Assembly (NCBI RefSeq): GCF_001570565.1
Contig: NZ_BBXE01000038.1
Span: forward strand, 45,902 to 109,901
DNA length: 64,000 nucleotides
Source: Herbidospora yilanensis
GTDB taxonomy: Bacteria; Actinomycetota; Actinomycetes; Streptosporangiales; Streptosporangiaceae
Reading direction: 5' to 3'
The notes under the pieces are model-generated. The model had not been told where the DNA came from. It ran no database searches and saw only the letters and a program-made list of their open reading frames with translations. The stretch's first letter is position 1; each line of letters begins with the position of its first letter. Both the position numbers and the translations under genes were made by a program. Shown piece after piece: positions 9,865 to 17,391 of this stretch.

Positions 9865-10015
9865 GACGTGGATCCCCCAATTCGCTCCGCCACCATCGTT
9901 TCGCAGCGGGTGAACGGGAGGCGAACGGTTTTCCGACGTGTCGATCTTGGACACGGAGCGTGCGGGGTTGAATACTCGACGCGCTCCCCCCGCAACCCTC
10001 TCAACAGGAGTATCG

Positions 10016-10360
10016 ATGCGTTACCTGAGCATCCCCTTCGCCGTCCTCGCGGCGGGAGCCTGCCTCTCCATGTCCACCCCGGCCGGCGCCACGTCCACGC
10101 CGGTCTCGGCCCCGGCGGTCGTCGACGGTTACCAGATCGTCACCCTGCCCAACGCCAACGTGCCGAACTTCCAGCGCCGCACGGCCGTCTGCCCGGCGGG
10201 CAAGCGGGTGATCGGCGGCGGCGCCGAGGCCCAGGGCAACGAGGCCGTCCTGGTCGGCTCGTTCCCCACCCCGACCGGCAACGGCTGGATCGGCCTCGGC
10301 CGCCAGCCCGGCAACTCCACCGTCGGCATCAGCGTGTTCGCCATCTGCGCGAACGCCTGA
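10016..10360 (+). CDS. Small secreted protein
   Basis: A 114-residue protein with a signal peptide (MRYLSIPFAVLAAGACLSM..., cleavage probably after the AGA near residue 25). The mature part is about 90 residues, has two Cys (CPAGKRVIGGG and AICANA) that could pair, and repeated Gly/Asn turns. It resembles short secreted actinomycete proteins of unknown role. AGGAG at 10006-10010, 5 nt before ATG, fixes the start. A hairpin follows the stop. Confidence 0.7.
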   Translation: MRYLSIPFAVLAAGACLSMSTPAGATSTPVSAPAVVDGYQIVTLPNANVPNFQRRTAVCPAGKRVIGGGAEAQGNEAVLVGSFPTPTGNGWIGLGRQPGNSTVGISVFAICANA

Positions 10361-10368
10361 TCCCGCCC

Positions 10369-10405
10369 GATCCGCCACGGTCCCGGTCCGGGGCCGTGGC
10401 GGATC
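10369..10405 (+). terminator. Hairpin terminator after the secreted protein gene
   Basis: GATCCGCCACGG (10369-10380) pairs perfectly with CCGTGGCGGATC (10394-10405) around a 13-nt GC loop. There is no U-tract. It lies 9 nt after the stop codon at 10360. Confidence 0.65.
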
Positions 10406-10446
10406 CCGCCGGCGGCCCGCACTCCGATTCGGCAGGCCGAATTGAT

Positions 10447-10463
10447 ATCGTCCTGGCGACGAT
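10447..10463 (+). promoter_or_regulatory. Inverted repeat upstream of pnuC
   Basis: ATCGTC-N5-GACGAT is a perfect 6-bp repeat just before the TTAGGAG ribosome-binding sequence of the pnuC-nadR operon. It could be an operator for an NAD-metabolism regulator. No such regulator is encoded in the window. Confidence 0.35.
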
Positions 10464-10481
10464 TAGGAGTGTTTGGGCACT

Positions 10482-11099
10482 ATGACCGATCTACTCGGAC
10501 CGTTACTCGAACCCGCCTTCACCCTGGGCGGGGTGCCCACGAGCTGGGCGGAACTTCTCGGATTCGCCACCGGCCTGCTGACCGTGTGGATGGTGGCCAG
10601 GCAGAACATCTGGAACTGGCCACTCGGGGTGGCCAACGTCATCCTGCTCGGCCTGGTCTTCCTGACCGCGGGCCTCTACGCGGACGCGGCCCTCCAGATC
10701 GTCTACGTCGTGCTCGGGCTCTTCGGCTGGTGGCAGTGGGCCTACGGCGGCGCGAACCGCACCGCCCTGCGGGTGTCCCGGACGGGCGCGGCCGAATGGG
10801 TCTGGCTGGGGCTCGCCGGAGTGGCGGTCACGGCCCTGCTGACGGCGGCGCTGTCGGCCTACACCGACTCGTCGGTCCCGTTCTGGGACGCGCTGACCAC
10901 GTCGCTCTCGCTGATGGCGACCTACGGGCAGACGCGCAAGCGGGTGGAGTCGTGGTGGTTGTGGATCGCCGCCGATCTGGTGTACATCCCGCTGTACGCG
11001 TACAAGAACCTGTATCTGACCAGCGCCCTCTATGTGCTGTTCCTGGCGTTGTGCGTCATGGGGCTGCGGGCCTGGCGGCTGGTGGCGGTGGCCCGGTGA
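10482..11099 (+). CDS. pnuC: Nicotinamide riboside transporter PnuC
   Basis: A 205-residue membrane protein with about seven helices. The tryptophan-rich RQNIWNWPLGVAN and GLFGWWQW segments and the C-terminal WWLWIAADLVYIPLYAYKNLYLT are hallmark PnuC motifs that line the nicotinamide riboside path. ATG 10482 is preferred over TTG 10473; AGGAG lies 11 nt upstream. The stop overlaps the GTG of the nadR-like gene, so uptake and phosphorylation of the vitamin are coupled. Confidence 0.92.
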   Translation: MTDLLGPLLEPAFTLGGVPTSWAELLGFATGLLTVWMVARQNIWNWPLGVANVILLGLVFLTAGLYADAALQIVYVVLGLFGWWQWAYGGANRTALRVSRTGAAEWVWLGLAGVAVTALLTAALSAYTDSSVPFWDALTTSLSLMATYGQTRKRVESWWLWIAADLVYIPLYAYKNLYLTSALYVLFLALCVMGLRAWRLVAVAR

Positions 11100-12214
11100 G
11101 CTTCGCGCACGGACTCGTCATCGGGAAGTTCTATCCGCCGCACGCCGGCCACCACCACCTCATCGACACGGCGGCGGAGCGGTGCGCGCTGGTCACCGTG
11201 GTCGTGGCGGCCAACGCGGTGGAGACGATCCCGCTCGCCGACCGCGCGGCCTGGTTGCGCGAGGCGCACCCCCAGCCCAACGTGGTGATCGCGCCGGTCG
11301 TCGACGACATCGAGATCGACTACGACGACCCGGAGATCTGGACCGCCCACGTGGACCTCTTCCGGTTCGCCCTCACCCTGGCGCACGGCCCCGGCGTGAG
11401 GGTCGACGCGGTGTTCAGCTCCGAGGACTATGGCGACGAACTGGCCCGCCGCTTCGACGCCGTGCACGTGCCGGTCGACCCGCCGCGGGAACGGCACCCG
11501 GTCAGCGGCACCCTGGCCCGCGAGGACCCGGTCGCGGCGTGGCCCTGGCTGAGCCCGGCGGTCCGGGCCCACCTGGCCAGGCGGGTGGTCGTCGTCGGCG
11601 CGGAGTCGACCGGCACGACCACGCTGACCCGCGCCCTGACCGCCCACTACGCCGCCCGCGGCGGCGTCTGGGCGGCCACCCGCTGGGTGCCCGAATACGG
11701 CCGGACCTACTGTGAGGAGAAGCTGGCCCTGGCCCGGCGGGCGGCCAAGCTCGCCGGAGAGCCCGAGCCGTGGATGGACGACCTGCGGTGGCGTCCCGAG
11801 GAGTTCACCGCCGTCGCCGAACGCCAGCTGGCCTGGGAGGACGCCGCCGCGCGGGTGGGTTCGCCGGTGCTGTTCTGCGACACCGACCCCTTCGCGACCG
11901 CCCTGTGGCAGGAGCGCTACGCCGGGACGACCACCGACGAGGTGTGGCGGATCGCCGACCGCGCCCGGCACGACCTGTGGATCCACACCAGCGTCGAGGG
12001 CGTCCCCTTCGAGCAGGACGGCTGGCGCGACGGCGAGCACCTCCGCCACGCCATGGACGGGCGCTTCCGGGAAGTGCTGGCCGCGCGCGGGATGCCGCAC
12101 CTGGTCGTGTCCGGCCCGCCCGCCCGGCGGCTGGAGACCGCGGTGCGGGCGGTGGACGCGCTGTTCAGCCCGGCACCCGGACCTGGCGGAACAGCCGCCG
12201 CGCCCGGAGGGTGA
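11096..12214 (+). CDS. nadR: NadR-like NMN adenylyltransferase / ribosylnicotinamide kinase
   Basis: A 372-residue, two-domain protein. The nucleotidyltransferase domain carries GKFYPPHAGHHH near the N-terminus (HxGH, residues 16-19), which binds ATP and transfers AMP to NMN. The kinase-like domain starts at about 160 with VVVVGAESTGTTTL, a P-loop in which Thr174 replaces the usual Lys. It would phosphorylate nicotinamide riboside brought in by PnuC and convert NMN to NAD. GTG 11096 overlaps the pnuC stop. The 3' end overlaps the opposing GNAT gene by 50 bp. The adenylyltransferase role is well supported; the kinase needs testing because of the altered P-loop. Confidence 0.85.
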   Translation: MSFAHGLVIGKFYPPHAGHHHLIDTAAERCALVTVVVAANAVETIPLADRAAWLREAHPQPNVVIAPVVDDIEIDYDDPEIWTAHVDLFRFALTLAHGPGVRVDAVFSSEDYGDELARRFDAVHVPVDPPRERHPVSGTLAREDPVAAWPWLSPAVRAHLARRVVVVGAESTGTTTLTRALTAHYAARGGVWAATRWVPEYGRTYCEEKLALARRAAKLAGEPEPWMDDLRWRPEEFTAVAERQLAWEDAAARVGSPVLFCDTDPFATALWQERYAGTTTDEVWRIADRARHDLWIHTSVEGVPFEQDGWRDGEHLRHAMDGRFREVLAARGMPHLVVSGPPARRLETAVRAVDALFSPAPGPGGTAAAPGG

Positions 12215-12839
12215 AGCCGAGCTTCTCGTACAGGCGGATGGCGGTCACGTTCGACGCCGAGGCGTGCATGAACGGGGTCTCGCCGCGTGCCCGGATGCCG
12301 GCCGCCACCGCGAGCACCAGCCGGGTGGCGAGGCCCTGCCCGCGGAACGAGGCGTCGGTGCAGACCGCGCTGATCTCGGTCCAGCCGGGCGGGTGCAGCC
12401 GCTCCCCCGCCATCGCGATGAGCTTGCCCTCGTGGCGCACGCCCAGGTAGGCGCCCATCTCGATGGTCCGGGGCAGGAACGGCCCCGGTTCGGTGCGGGC
12501 CACCAGGTCGAGCATGTCGGGCACGTCGCCGGGGGTGAGCTCGACGGCCTCGCCGAAGGGCTCGCCCCAGACGGCGCTGCCGTCGAGCTGCACTCCTTCG
12601 ATGTTCTGCACGATCTCCCAGCCGTCCGGCAGGGGCGCGTCGAAGGTCAGGCTGATCGTGCCGCCGGGGCCGGCGAAGGAGGCGATGGCCGCCCAGTCGT
12701 CCGGCTCCGGGTCGCCCGCGACCCCGATGAAGACCGACACGTCCGGCTGGTAGCGGCGCACGCCGCCCCGGACCTCGGCGAGGTGGGCGTGCGGGCCGGT
12801 CAGCGCGGCCCAGCCGGGGTTGTCGAGGACGTGCGCCAT
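12165..12839 (-). CDS. GNAT N-acetyltransferase (FR47-like)
   Basis: A 224-residue protein with a divergent N-terminal half and a GNAT domain at about 130-215. The acetyl-CoA loop is SFRGQGLATRLV, and the late motif NVTAIRLYEKLGFTLR is typical of FR47-like acetyltransferases. It is a paralogue of the gene at 20088-20777; both begin with NPxWAALTGPHAH and share the TEISAVCTD block. Its start overlaps the stop of the upstream solute-binding protein gene (TGATG), so it is the fourth gene of the amino-acid ABC operon. Substrate unknown. Confidence 0.82.
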   Translation of the reverse strand: MAHVLDNPGWAALTGPHAHLAEVRGGVRRYQPDVSVFIGVAGDPEPDDWAAIASFAGPGGTISLTFDAPLPDGWEIVQNIEGVQLDGSAVWGEPFGEAVELTPGDVPDMLDLVARTEPGPFLPRTIEMGAYLGVRHEGKLIAMAGERLHPPGWTEISAVCTDASFRGQGLATRLVLAVAAGIRARGETPFMHASASNVTAIRLYEKLGFTLRARRLFRQVRVPG

Positions 12840-13807
12840 CAGCCCTCCTGCCGCGGCAGGCCGGGCGGGTTGATCTGCGACTCGGGGATGGCCTCGTTGC
12901 CCAGGCCCCAGCGGTCGAGCACCTTCTGGTAGCTGCCGTCCTTGATCACCGTGTTGAGCGCCTCGTTGAGCGGCTTGACCAGGCCGTTGTCCTTCAGGGT
13001 CATGGCGGCGATGAGACCCTGCAGGTCGGGCCCGGCGCCGGAGGCGGTGCCGACGATCTTGGTGTCCTTGCCGACGGCCACGTTGTAGGCGACGTTCGGG
13101 TTGGGGCCGAAGTAGGCCTGGATGCGGCCCGACTTCAGGGCCAGCAGGGCGTCGCCGTAGAGGTTGTAGTAGGAGATCTCGGCGGGCTTGAGACCCGCCG
13201 CCTTGTTCTGCTCGTCCCAGTCGAGCAGGATCTTCTCCTGGTTGGTGCCGGAGCCGACCGAGACCTTCAGGCCGGCGATGTCGGCGGGCTTGGCGATGGT
13301 GGTGATCGGGCTGTCGGCGGCCACCTGCCAGGCGAGCTGGTCGACGCGGTAGGTCGCGAAGTCGTAGACGTCCTTGCGTTCCTCGGTGACGGTCACGTTG
13401 TTGAAGACCGCCTCCAGCTTGCCCGACCTGGCGCCGACGAAGAGGTTCTCCCACGAGCTGATCTCGCTGGTGTACTCCAGGCCGAGCACGTCGGCGACGA
13501 GCTGGGCGAGGTCGGTCTCGACGCCGATGTAGGTGGTGTCGTCGTCGGCCAGGAAGCCGAGCGGGGGCGCGCCTTCGCCGCTGTGCCCGACGAGCAGCTT
13601 GCCGTCGGCGGCGATGGCCGGGGGCACCTGCGCGGCGATGGCGTCGACCTTCTGGGCGCGGATGCGCTGCTGGTCGGGGCTGGTGTTCACGCCGCCCCCG
13701 GTCTCCTGGGCGGCCGGCGCGGGGGCGGCGGCCGCCGGGGGCTCGGGGTCGGCGCCGCAGGCGGCCAGGACGGCGACGAGCAGCAGGGGGACGACGGTCC
13801 GGCGCAT
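12839..13807 (-). CDS. Amino-acid ABC transporter substrate-binding lipoprotein (family 3)
   Basis: A 322-residue lipoprotein. The lipobox LAAC places lipidated Cys at 17. The mature protein matches SBP_bac_3: a first lobe with YIGVETDLAQLVADVLG, a hinge motif NNVTVTEERKDVYDFA, and KVSVGSGTNQEKIL in the second lobe. This family binds polar amino acids, cystine or related compounds. It is the third gene of a permease-ATPase-binding protein-GNAT operon on the minus strand, 15 nt after the ATPase gene. The regulon site upstream and the luciferase-like neighbour hint at a sulfur-containing ligand, which is inference. Confidence 0.9.
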   Translation of the reverse strand: MRRTVVPLLLVAVLAACGADPEPPAAAAPAPAAQETGGGVNTSPDQQRIRAQKVDAIAAQVPPAIAADGKLLVGHSGEGAPPLGFLADDDTTYIGVETDLAQLVADVLGLEYTSEISSWENLFVGARSGKLEAVFNNVTVTEERKDVYDFATYRVDQLAWQVAADSPITTIAKPADIAGLKVSVGSGTNQEKILLDWDEQNKAAGLKPAEISYYNLYGDALLALKSGRIQAYFGPNPNVAYNVAVGKDTKIVGTASGAGPDLQGLIAAMTLKDNGLVKPLNEALNTVIKDGSYQKVLDRWGLGNEAIPESQINPPGLPRQEG

Positions 13808-13822
13808 GATGAGTGATCTCCT

Positions 13823-14575
13823 TCAGAGGACGCGGCTGATGAACGCGCGGGTGCGTTCGTGCTGGGGGTGGTCGATGACCTGGCCGGGCGGGCCCTGCTC
13901 GACGACACGGCCCTCGTCGAGGAAGACGACGGTGTCGGCGGCCTCGCGGGCGAAGCCGATCTCGTGCGTGACGACGACCATGGTCGTGCCCGATCGCGCC
14001 AGGTCGCGCATGACGTCGAGGACCTCGCCGACCAGTTCGGGGTCGAGGGCGGAGGTGGGCTCGTCGAACAGCACGACCTTCGGGTCGAGGGCCAGGGCGC
14101 GGGCGATGGCGACCCGCTGGCGCTGGCCGCCGGACAGCGTGCCCGGGTAGGCGTCGGCCTTGTCGGCCAGGCCCACCCGCAGGAGCAGGCGGGTCACGGT
14201 CTCGGCGACCTCGGCCTTCGGGCGGCGCTGGGCCGAGAGGGGCGCCTCGGCGACGTTCTCCCGGACGGTCAGGTGGGGGAACAGGTTGAAGTTCTGGAAG
14301 ACGAAACCGATCTTCGTCCGCTGCCGGAGGATCTCGCGTTCGGGCAACTCGTGCAGCACGTCGCCGGAGCGCCGGTAGCCGACGAGCTCGCCGTCGACGG
14401 CGACCGTGCCGGCGTCGACCTTCTCCAGGTGGTTGACGGTGCGGAGGAGCGTCGACTTGCCCGACCCCGACGGGCCCAGGACGACCGCGACCTCGCCGGG
14501 GCCGACCTTCAGGCTGACGCCGCGCAGCACGTGCAGGGCGCCGAAGCTCTTGTGCACCCCGTCGATCTCGATCAT
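13823..14575 (-). CDS. Amino-acid ABC transporter ATPase (GlnQ/HisP type)
   Basis: A 250-residue ATPase of polar amino-acid importers. Walker A GPSGSGKST, Q-loop FQNFNLFPHLTV, signature LSGGQRQR, Walker B VVLFDEPTSALDP and the switch His in THEIGFA are all intact. The FQNFNLFPH form is diagnostic for the PAAT family. Its start overlaps the permease stop (ATGA), and the binding-protein gene follows after 15 nt. It powers import through the permease at 14572-15426. Confidence 0.93.
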   Translation of the reverse strand: MIEIDGVHKSFGALHVLRGVSLKVGPGEVAVVLGPSGSGKSTLLRTVNHLEKVDAGTVAVDGELVGYRRSGDVLHELPEREILRQRTKIGFVFQNFNLFPHLTVRENVAEAPLSAQRRPKAEVAETVTRLLLRVGLADKADAYPGTLSGGQRQRVAIARALALDPKVVLFDEPTSALDPELVGEVLDVMRDLARSGTTMVVVTHEIGFAREAADTVVFLDEGRVVEQGPPGQVIDHPQHERTRAFISRVL

Positions 14576-15426
14576 GAGCGGCCTCGTCCGTAGTGGCGTT
14601 CGATGTAGTGCTGGACGACCGACATGACCGTGGTCAGCGCGAGGTACCAGACGGCGGCGACCAGCAGCAGCGCGACCACCCGGCCGTTGCGCATGTAGAT
14701 GACCTGGACCTGGTAGAAGAGCTCGGGCAGGGCCATGATGTAGACCACCGAGGTGCCCTTGACCAGGCCGATGATCTCGTTGCCGGCGTTCGGCACGATG
14801 CTCCGCATGGCCTGCGGCAGGATGATCCGGAAGAACCGCCGCACCCGGGGAATGCCCAGCGCGGCGGCGGCCTCCCGCTGGCCCGGGTCGACGGCGAGCA
14901 GCCCGCCGCGCACGATCTCGGCGGCGTAGGCGGCCTGGTGCAGCGCCAGCCCGAGCGCGGCGGCGGTCACCGGCCCGATGAGGTCCATCGTGCCCACGGA
15001 GAAGAACGACGGCCCGAACGGGATCCCGAACGACAGGCGCGGATAGAGCAGCGCCAGGTTGTACCAGAACAGCAGCTGCAGGATCAGCGGCACGGCCCGG
15101 AACACCCAGACGTACCCCCAGGCGACCGACGACAGCAGCGGGTTGGGCGACAGCCGCATCACCGCGAGCACCCCGCCGAGCAGGAAGCCGAAGACGGTGC
15201 CGAGGGCGGTCAGCTCCAGCGTGAGCAGCACCGCGCGGAGCACCGAGGGCGCGAAGAGGTACTGGCCGACCACCTCCCACTCCCAGGCCGGGTTGGTGAC
15301 CAGTGAGTTGGCGGCCATGGCGAGCAGCAGCAGCACCCCGGCGGCGGCGAGCCACCGGAACGGATGCCGGGTGGGCGCCACCTTCGGGCCGGTGGCGTGC
15401 CGGACGGCCGGCGCGGTCGTGGTCAT
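14572..15426 (-). CDS. Amino-acid ABC transporter permease
   Basis: A 284-residue membrane protein with a basic cytoplasmic N-terminus and about five to six helices. The ATPase-coupling EAA motif EAAAALGIPRVRRFF...LPQAM is intact, as is the GNEIIGLVKGTSVVYI stretch typical of His/Glu/Gln-type permeases. ATG 15426 gives the normal length and has GGAGG upstream; the longer frame to 15486 would overlap the promoter. It is the first gene of the operon, divergent from the luciferase-like gene, with two copies of a CCTAC-N7 operator between them. Confidence 0.92.
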   Translation of the reverse strand: MTTTAPAVRHATGPKVAPTRHPFRWLAAAGVLLLLAMAANSLVTNPAWEWEVVGQYLFAPSVLRAVLLTLELTALGTVFGFLLGGVLAVMRLSPNPLLSSVAWGYVWVFRAVPLILQLLFWYNLALLYPRLSFGIPFGPSFFSVGTMDLIGPVTAAALGLALHQAAYAAEIVRGGLLAVDPGQREAAAALGIPRVRRFFRIILPQAMRSIVPNAGNEIIGLVKGTSVVYIMALPELFYQVQVIYMRNGRVVALLLVAAVWYLALTTVMSVVQHYIERHYGRGRS

Positions 15427-15487
15427 GGGGGGTGTGCCTCCTCTTCGGGATGTCTGAAGCTCAGCACAGGCGGACATTTCCGTCAAG

Positions 15488-15532
15488 TCCTACTTGTTAA
15501 GTGGGAAATTATTCCCTACTATTCCTGTAGGA
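15488..15532. promoter_or_regulatory. Two CCTAC-N7-GTRGG operators over the divergent promoter
   Basis: TCCTAC-N7-GTGGGA (15488-15506) and CCCTAC-N7-GTAGGA (15514-15532) share sequence and spacing. For the rightward gene, TTGTTA (15494-15499), a 17-nt spacer and TACTAT (15517-15522) fit a promoter, so one operator covers the -35 and the other the -10. A third copy lies before the carbonic anhydrase gene (17281-17299). Confidence 0.65.
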
Positions 15533-15554
15533 AAAGTCCGTTCGAGGAGACCTC

Positions 15555-16394
15555 ATGACTCTGCATCTGGCCGCCGCCCTCGACGGCGCCGGGTGGCATC
15601 CCGCCGCCTGGCGTGCCGAGGGCGCGAGCCCCGACGCCCTGTTCACCGCCGCCTACTGGACCTACCTGGTCCAGGAGGCCGAGCGAGGGCTGCTCGACTT
15701 CGTCACCTTCGAGGACACCATCCGGATGCGGACCTGTCCGGGCGACGAGGTGACCGGCCCGCTCGACGCCATGCTCCTGGCCACGGCGACCGCCCCGCTG
15801 ACGTCCCGGATCGGGCTCGTCCCGGCGGCGAGCGGCGCCACCGCGGCCGCCGGGCTCGCCGCCCTCGACCGGGTCGGCCCCGGCCGCGCGGGCTGGCACA
15901 CCTCCGGCGAACTGCGCCCCCGGTTGTCCGGACGCCCCCTGGTGACGACGCTGGCCGGCCCCGGCCTGCCGGTGGAGGTCGCGGCCCGCGCCGCCGACGT
16001 CGTGTTCGTCACCCCGCACGACCGCAGGGAGGCCGCCGGGCTGGCCGAGCGGGCCCGGCGGGCCGCGCCCGGCGTGACGGTGCTGGCCGACCTGGTCGTG
16101 TTCCTGGACGGCGCCGGCCAGAAGGACCGCCTCGACGACCTCGACGGCGCCGCCTTCGAGAGCGACGCCCACGTGTACTCCGGCTCGGCGACGGGGCTCG
16201 CCCACCTGCTGCTCGACTGGCGGGCGGCAGGGGTCGACGGCTTCCGGTTGCGGCCGGGCGTGCTCCCCCACGACCTGCGGTCGATCACCCGCCACCTGGT
16301 GCCCGCGTTGCGGGCCAGGGGCACGTTCCGCTCGGCCTACCCGGCGGGCGACCTGCGGGCCCGGTTCACCGAGCGGTACGCGCGGGTGTCCTAG
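15555..16394 (+). CDS. Luciferase-like (LLM class) flavin-dependent oxidoreductase, short form
   Basis: A 279-residue member of the bacterial luciferase family, nearest in pattern to the NtaA/SnaA/DszA group: an early LxxxAERGLLDFVTFEDT segment and LDRVGPGRAGWH after the third strand. Those proteins are usually about 430-450 residues, so a large middle part is missing, although the reading frame is intact and codon use normal. It has AGGAG 5 nt before ATG. The divergent ABC importer and shared operators suggest it attacks an imported, possibly sulfur-containing, compound. The truncation may have changed or lost activity. Confidence 0.72.
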   Translation: MTLHLAAALDGAGWHPAAWRAEGASPDALFTAAYWTYLVQEAERGLLDFVTFEDTIRMRTCPGDEVTGPLDAMLLATATAPLTSRIGLVPAASGATAAAGLAALDRVGPGRAGWHTSGELRPRLSGRPLVTTLAGPGLPVEVAARAADVVFVTPHDRREAAGLAERARRAAPGVTVLADLVVFLDGAGQKDRLDDLDGAAFESDAHVYSGSATGLAHLLLDWRAAGVDGFRLRPGVLPHDLRSITRHLVPALRARGTFRSAYPAGDLRARFTERYARVS

Positions 16395-16762
16395 ACGAAC
16401 TCCTGGCGGGGCGGCGTGACCGGCAGCCGCCCCACCTCGGCGGCGACGCCGAGGATGCGGGCGCGGGCCTCGGCCACGGCCGAGGCGGGGGCGTCGCCGT
16501 CGATCGCGCCCGCGGCCTCCGACAACGACAGGACCGCCTCGCGCAGCCGGGCGCGCAGTGAGTCGCTCTCGCGCCCGAGCGACGCCAGCCGGCCTTCGGC
16601 CGTGCCGAGCTCGATGGCCGCCGACAACACCTGGGCGAGCAACCCGGCCGACGCGCCGCGCCACTCCGCCAGCAGCCGTGTCCTGCGGTTTCGCGCCTCC
16701 GCGGGATCGGCGGCGGCGAGGAGGCGCAGCTCGCGCGTCAGGGTCCGGGTCGCGGGGGACAT
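16391..16762 (-). CDS. Helical hypothetical protein downstream of carbonic anhydrase
   Basis: A 123-residue protein rich in Ala, Leu, Arg and Glu that should form long amphipathic helices throughout; there is no signal peptide or membrane helix. It starts 1 nt after the carbonic anhydrase stop and is surely co-transcribed with it. Its stop overlaps that of the opposing luciferase-like gene by four bases. I do not recognise the family. Confidence 0.6.
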   Translation of the reverse strand: MSPATRTLTRELRLLAAADPAEARNRRTRLLAEWRGASAGLLAQVLSAAIELGTAEGRLASLGRESDSLRARLREAVLSLSEAAGAIDGDAPASAVAEARARILGVAAEVGRLPVTPPRQEFV

Positions 16763-16763
16763 C

Positions 16764-17258
16764 TCAGGCCTTCACCTCGCGCAGGCGGCCGGTCTCGACC
16801 TCGTACACGAAACCCCGGACCGACTCCTTCCGGGGGATGAACGGGTCGGCGAGGATACGGCCGATCGACTGCCGGACGTCCTCCTCCGCGTCGGGGAAGG
16901 CCTCGGCGGACCAGTCGGGCCGCAGGCCCGTCTCGGCGCGGATCGACTCCTTGAAGCCGTCGTCGGTGAAGGTGACCATTCCACAGTCGGTGTGGTGGAT
17001 CAGGATGATCTCGGTGGTGCCGAGGAGTCGCTGGGAGATGGCGAGCGAGCGCCGTTCGTCGGCGGTGACCACTCCCCCGGCGTTGCGGATGACGTGGGCG
17101 TCGCCCTCGGTCAGGCCGAGCAGTCCGTAGACGTTGAGTCGGGCGTCCATGCAGGCCAGCACGGCGACGCCCAGCGCGGGGGGCAGCGGGAGCGCGCCCT
17201 TGTCGAAGCCGGCGGCGTAGGTCTCGGCGTTGGCCAGGAGCCGGTCGGTGACGGTCAT
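16764..17258 (-). CDS. Beta-class carbonic anhydrase
   Basis: A 164-residue beta-carbonic anhydrase that interconverts CO2 and bicarbonate. The zinc ligands are Cys36 (ACMDAR, with the Asp/Arg dyad Asp38-Arg40), His89 and Cys92 (HHTDCGM). The short length and GFVYEVETGRL C-terminus fit the small actinobacterial type. ATG 17258 is chosen because TTGACT-N17-AACTGT ends 7 nt before it; GTG 17267 is the alternative. A CCTAC-N7-ATAGG operator covers the -35, linking it to the ABC/luciferase locus. Confidence 0.92.
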   Translation of the reverse strand: MTVTDRLLANAETYAAGFDKGALPLPPALGVAVLACMDARLNVYGLLGLTEGDAHVIRNAGGVVTADERRSLAISQRLLGTTEIILIHHTDCGMVTFTDDGFKESIRAETGLRPDWSAEAFPDAEEDVRQSIGRILADPFIPRKESVRGFVYEVETGRLREVKA

Positions 17259-17280
17259 GGCAGCCACAGTTGCCTACAAT

Positions 17281-17299
17281 TCCTACAGAGTCAATAGGA
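17281..17299. promoter_or_regulatory. CCTAC-N7-ATAGG operator at the carbonic anhydrase promoter
   Basis: TCCTAC-N7-ATAGGA has the same half-sites and spacing as the two sites at 15488-15532 and is followed by the same GGAAATTA. It overlaps TTGACT (minus strand, 17294-17289), the likely -35 of the carbonic anhydrase gene. An extra CCTAC half-site lies at 17273-17277. Confidence 0.6.
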
Positions 17300-17391
17300 A
17301 ATTACGGCGAAACATGATCAGGAGCTTGCGGTAACAAACCGCCCATACCGTCCGAATCGCAACACCCGGCTCGTACGAGTAAGGCTCCCCC

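Noticed and set aside
10361..10481. A possible NAD-type riboswitch before pnuC
   Set aside because: The leader is short and holds only a terminator hairpin and a 6-bp repeat; no conserved aptamer elements were seen.
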